Assembly: GCA_004020365.1 (NCBI GenBank)
Contig: SAQR01000004.1
Location: 1 to 64,000, forward strand
Length of the DNA: 64,000 nt
Source of the DNA: Mesorhizobium sp.
Lineage (GTDB): Bacteria; Pseudomonadota; Alphaproteobacteria; Rhizobiales; Rhizobiaceae
Reading direction: 5' to 3'
Shown: in pieces, positions 63,088-64,000 of the stretch
Layout of the letters: every line of letters begins with the position of its first letter
Numbering within the stretch: position 1 is the stretch's first letter
Notes under the pieces: model-generated
The model's database searches: none
Seen by the model: only the letters and a program-made list of their open reading frames with translations
Told to the model about the DNA's origin: nothing
Translations under genes and position numbers: made by a program

Positions 63088-64000
63088 ATGACCGATCACT
63101 ATGATGTGGCTGTGGTGGGCGGCGGCCATGCTGGTTGCGAGGCGGCCAGTGCTGCCGCGCGCGCTGGCGCGAAGACCGCCCTGGTGACGCTGCGTTTCGA
63201 GACGATCGGCGTCATGTCGTGCAATCCGGCGATCGGCGGGCTCGGCAAGGGCCATCTGGTTCGCGAGATCGACGCCATGGACGGGCTGATGGGGCGCGTC
63301 GCCGATGCGGCCGGCATCCAGTTCCGCCTGCTCAACCGCCGCAAGGGCCCGGCAGTCCGCGGGCCGCGCACGCAAGCCGACAGAAAACTCTATCGGCTCG
63401 CCATGCAAGCGGCGATTCGCCAACAGGCGGGTCTCGACGTGGTCGAGGGCGAGGTCCTGGATTTCGAAATCGCCAATCGGCGCCTGGCGGCGGTGCTGCT
63501 GGCGGATGGCCGCCGGCTTGCCTGCGGCGCCGTGGTGCTGACCACCGGCACTTTCCTGCGCGGGCTGATCCATATCGGCGAGAAGAAGATCGTTGCCGGC
63601 CGCATGAACGAGCAGGCCAGTCTTGGCCTGTCGGCGACGATGAGCCGCGCCGGCTTCAGGCTCGGGCGGCTGAAGACCGGCACGCCGCCGCGGCTGGACG
63701 GGCGAACGATCGATTGGGCCTCGCTGGAGAGCCAGGCGGCGGATGACGACCCGGTGCCGTTCTCGCTGATGACCGACCGCATCGACAATCCGCAGATCCA
63801 TTGCGGCATCACGCGCACAACCGCAGCCACACATGAACTGATCCGCGCCAATCTGCGCCGTTCGGCGATGTATTCCGGATCGATCGAAGGGGTGGGGCCG
63901 CGTTACTGCCCGTCGATCGAGGACAAGATCGTCAAGTTCGGCGACCGCGAAGGCCACCAGATTTTTCTCGAGCCGGAAGGGCTGGACGACGACACCGTCT
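63088..64000 (+). CDS. mnmG: tRNA uridine-5-carboxymethylaminomethyl(34) synthesis enzyme MnmG (3' end beyond window)
   Basis: The first 304 residues of an FAD-dependent enzyme that works with MnmE on tRNA wobble uridine. The dinucleotide-binding motif [19 protein letters not shown] (about residues 7-25), [36 protein letters not shown] and [16 protein letters not shown] are all diagnostic. ATG at 63088. In other alphaproteobacteria it is followed by rsmG, parA and parB. This fits the parS sites just upstream, but those genes are outside the window. Confidence 0.96.
   Translation, partial: MTDHYDVAVVGGGHAGCEAASAAARAGAKTALVTLRFETIGVMSCNPAIGGLGKGHLVREIDAMDGLMGRVADAAGIQFRLLNRRKGPAVRGPRTQADRKLYRLAMQAAIRQQAGLDVVEGEVLDFEIANRRLAAVLLADGRRLACGAVVLTTGTFLRGLIHIGEKKIVAGRMNEQASLGLSATMSRAGFRLGRLKTGTPPRLDGRTIDWASLESQAADDDPVPFSLMTDRIDNPQIHCGITRTTAATHELIRANLRRSAMYSGSIEGVGPRYCPSIEDKIVKFGDREGHQIFLEPEGLDDDTV

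Overview
This 64 kb window reads as chromosomal DNA of a rhizobial alphaproteobacterium, most likely Mesorhizobium or a close Phyllobacteriaceae relative (inferred). The grounds are high GC, alphaproteobacterial gene orders (ihfA-fabH-plsX; glyA-nrdR-ribD-ribE-ribH-nusB; dnaQ-coaE-aroE-maf-ppsR / hemE-hemJ-rho-mnmE-mnmG), an ldtR/ldtP pair, and many copies of palindromic intergenic mosaic (RIME-like) repeats.

Layout. 1-6.2 kb: end of a probable regulator, then a GH51 alpha-L-arabinofuranosidase with a complete sugar ABC importer, a likely arabino-oligosaccharide uptake and hydrolysis operon. 6.5-8.7 kb: three unrelated small-molecule or unknown-function genes (PPOX-type flavoprotein, cupin, DUF2332). 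9.0-19.4 kb: an exopolysaccharide locus holding a polysaccharide deacetylase, a BioF2/CelD-like acyltransferase, a Wzc-like co-polymerase whose kinase motifs are degenerate, a Wza-like lipoprotein, a GT4 glycosyltransferase, a WcaJ-like initiating sugar-phosphate transferase and a Wzy/WaaL-like polymerase or ligase. 19.4-22.7 kb: a decayed accessory island next to tRNA-Pro(GGG), with debris of a DNA ligase, a phage-type LamG protein and an IS66 transposase, plus one intact methyltransferase-like gene. 22.9-24.4 kb: small regulator, exported and membrane proteins.

24.5-55.7 kb is a long, almost wholly minus-strand block of core genes: MerR regulator, ihfA, fabH, plsX, a DUF177 protein, a cytochrome bc1 chaperone, the H+-pyrophosphatase hppA, an osmF-yehYXW osmoprotectant importer, an MFS transporter, nusB, riboflavin genes, nrdR, glyA, an L,D-transpeptidase and its MarR-type regulator LdtR, a hydroxyisobutyryl-CoA hydrolase, then dnaQ, coaE, aroE, maf and ppsR. 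bamE, hemB and a dihydrofolate-reductase-like gene are the plus-strand exceptions. An IS481-family element lies inside one of the mosaic repeats at 49.2-50.5 kb.

At 55.73-56.14 kb the strand bias flips. The ppsR-hemE intergenic region has DnaA-box-like sites, an AT-rich tract and three clustered GANTC sites. With hemE, hemJ, rho, mnmE and mnmG leading away to the right, and three parS-like palindromes between mnmE and mnmG, this is very probably the chromosomal replication origin and centromere region. It is the most significant region of the window. The organisation is known for alphaproteobacteria, but the individual sites here, including a fourth parS-like match inside hemE, are direct sequence observations. 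I saw no clearly unprecedented defence or mobile system. The most unusual protein is the Wzc-like pseudokinase.
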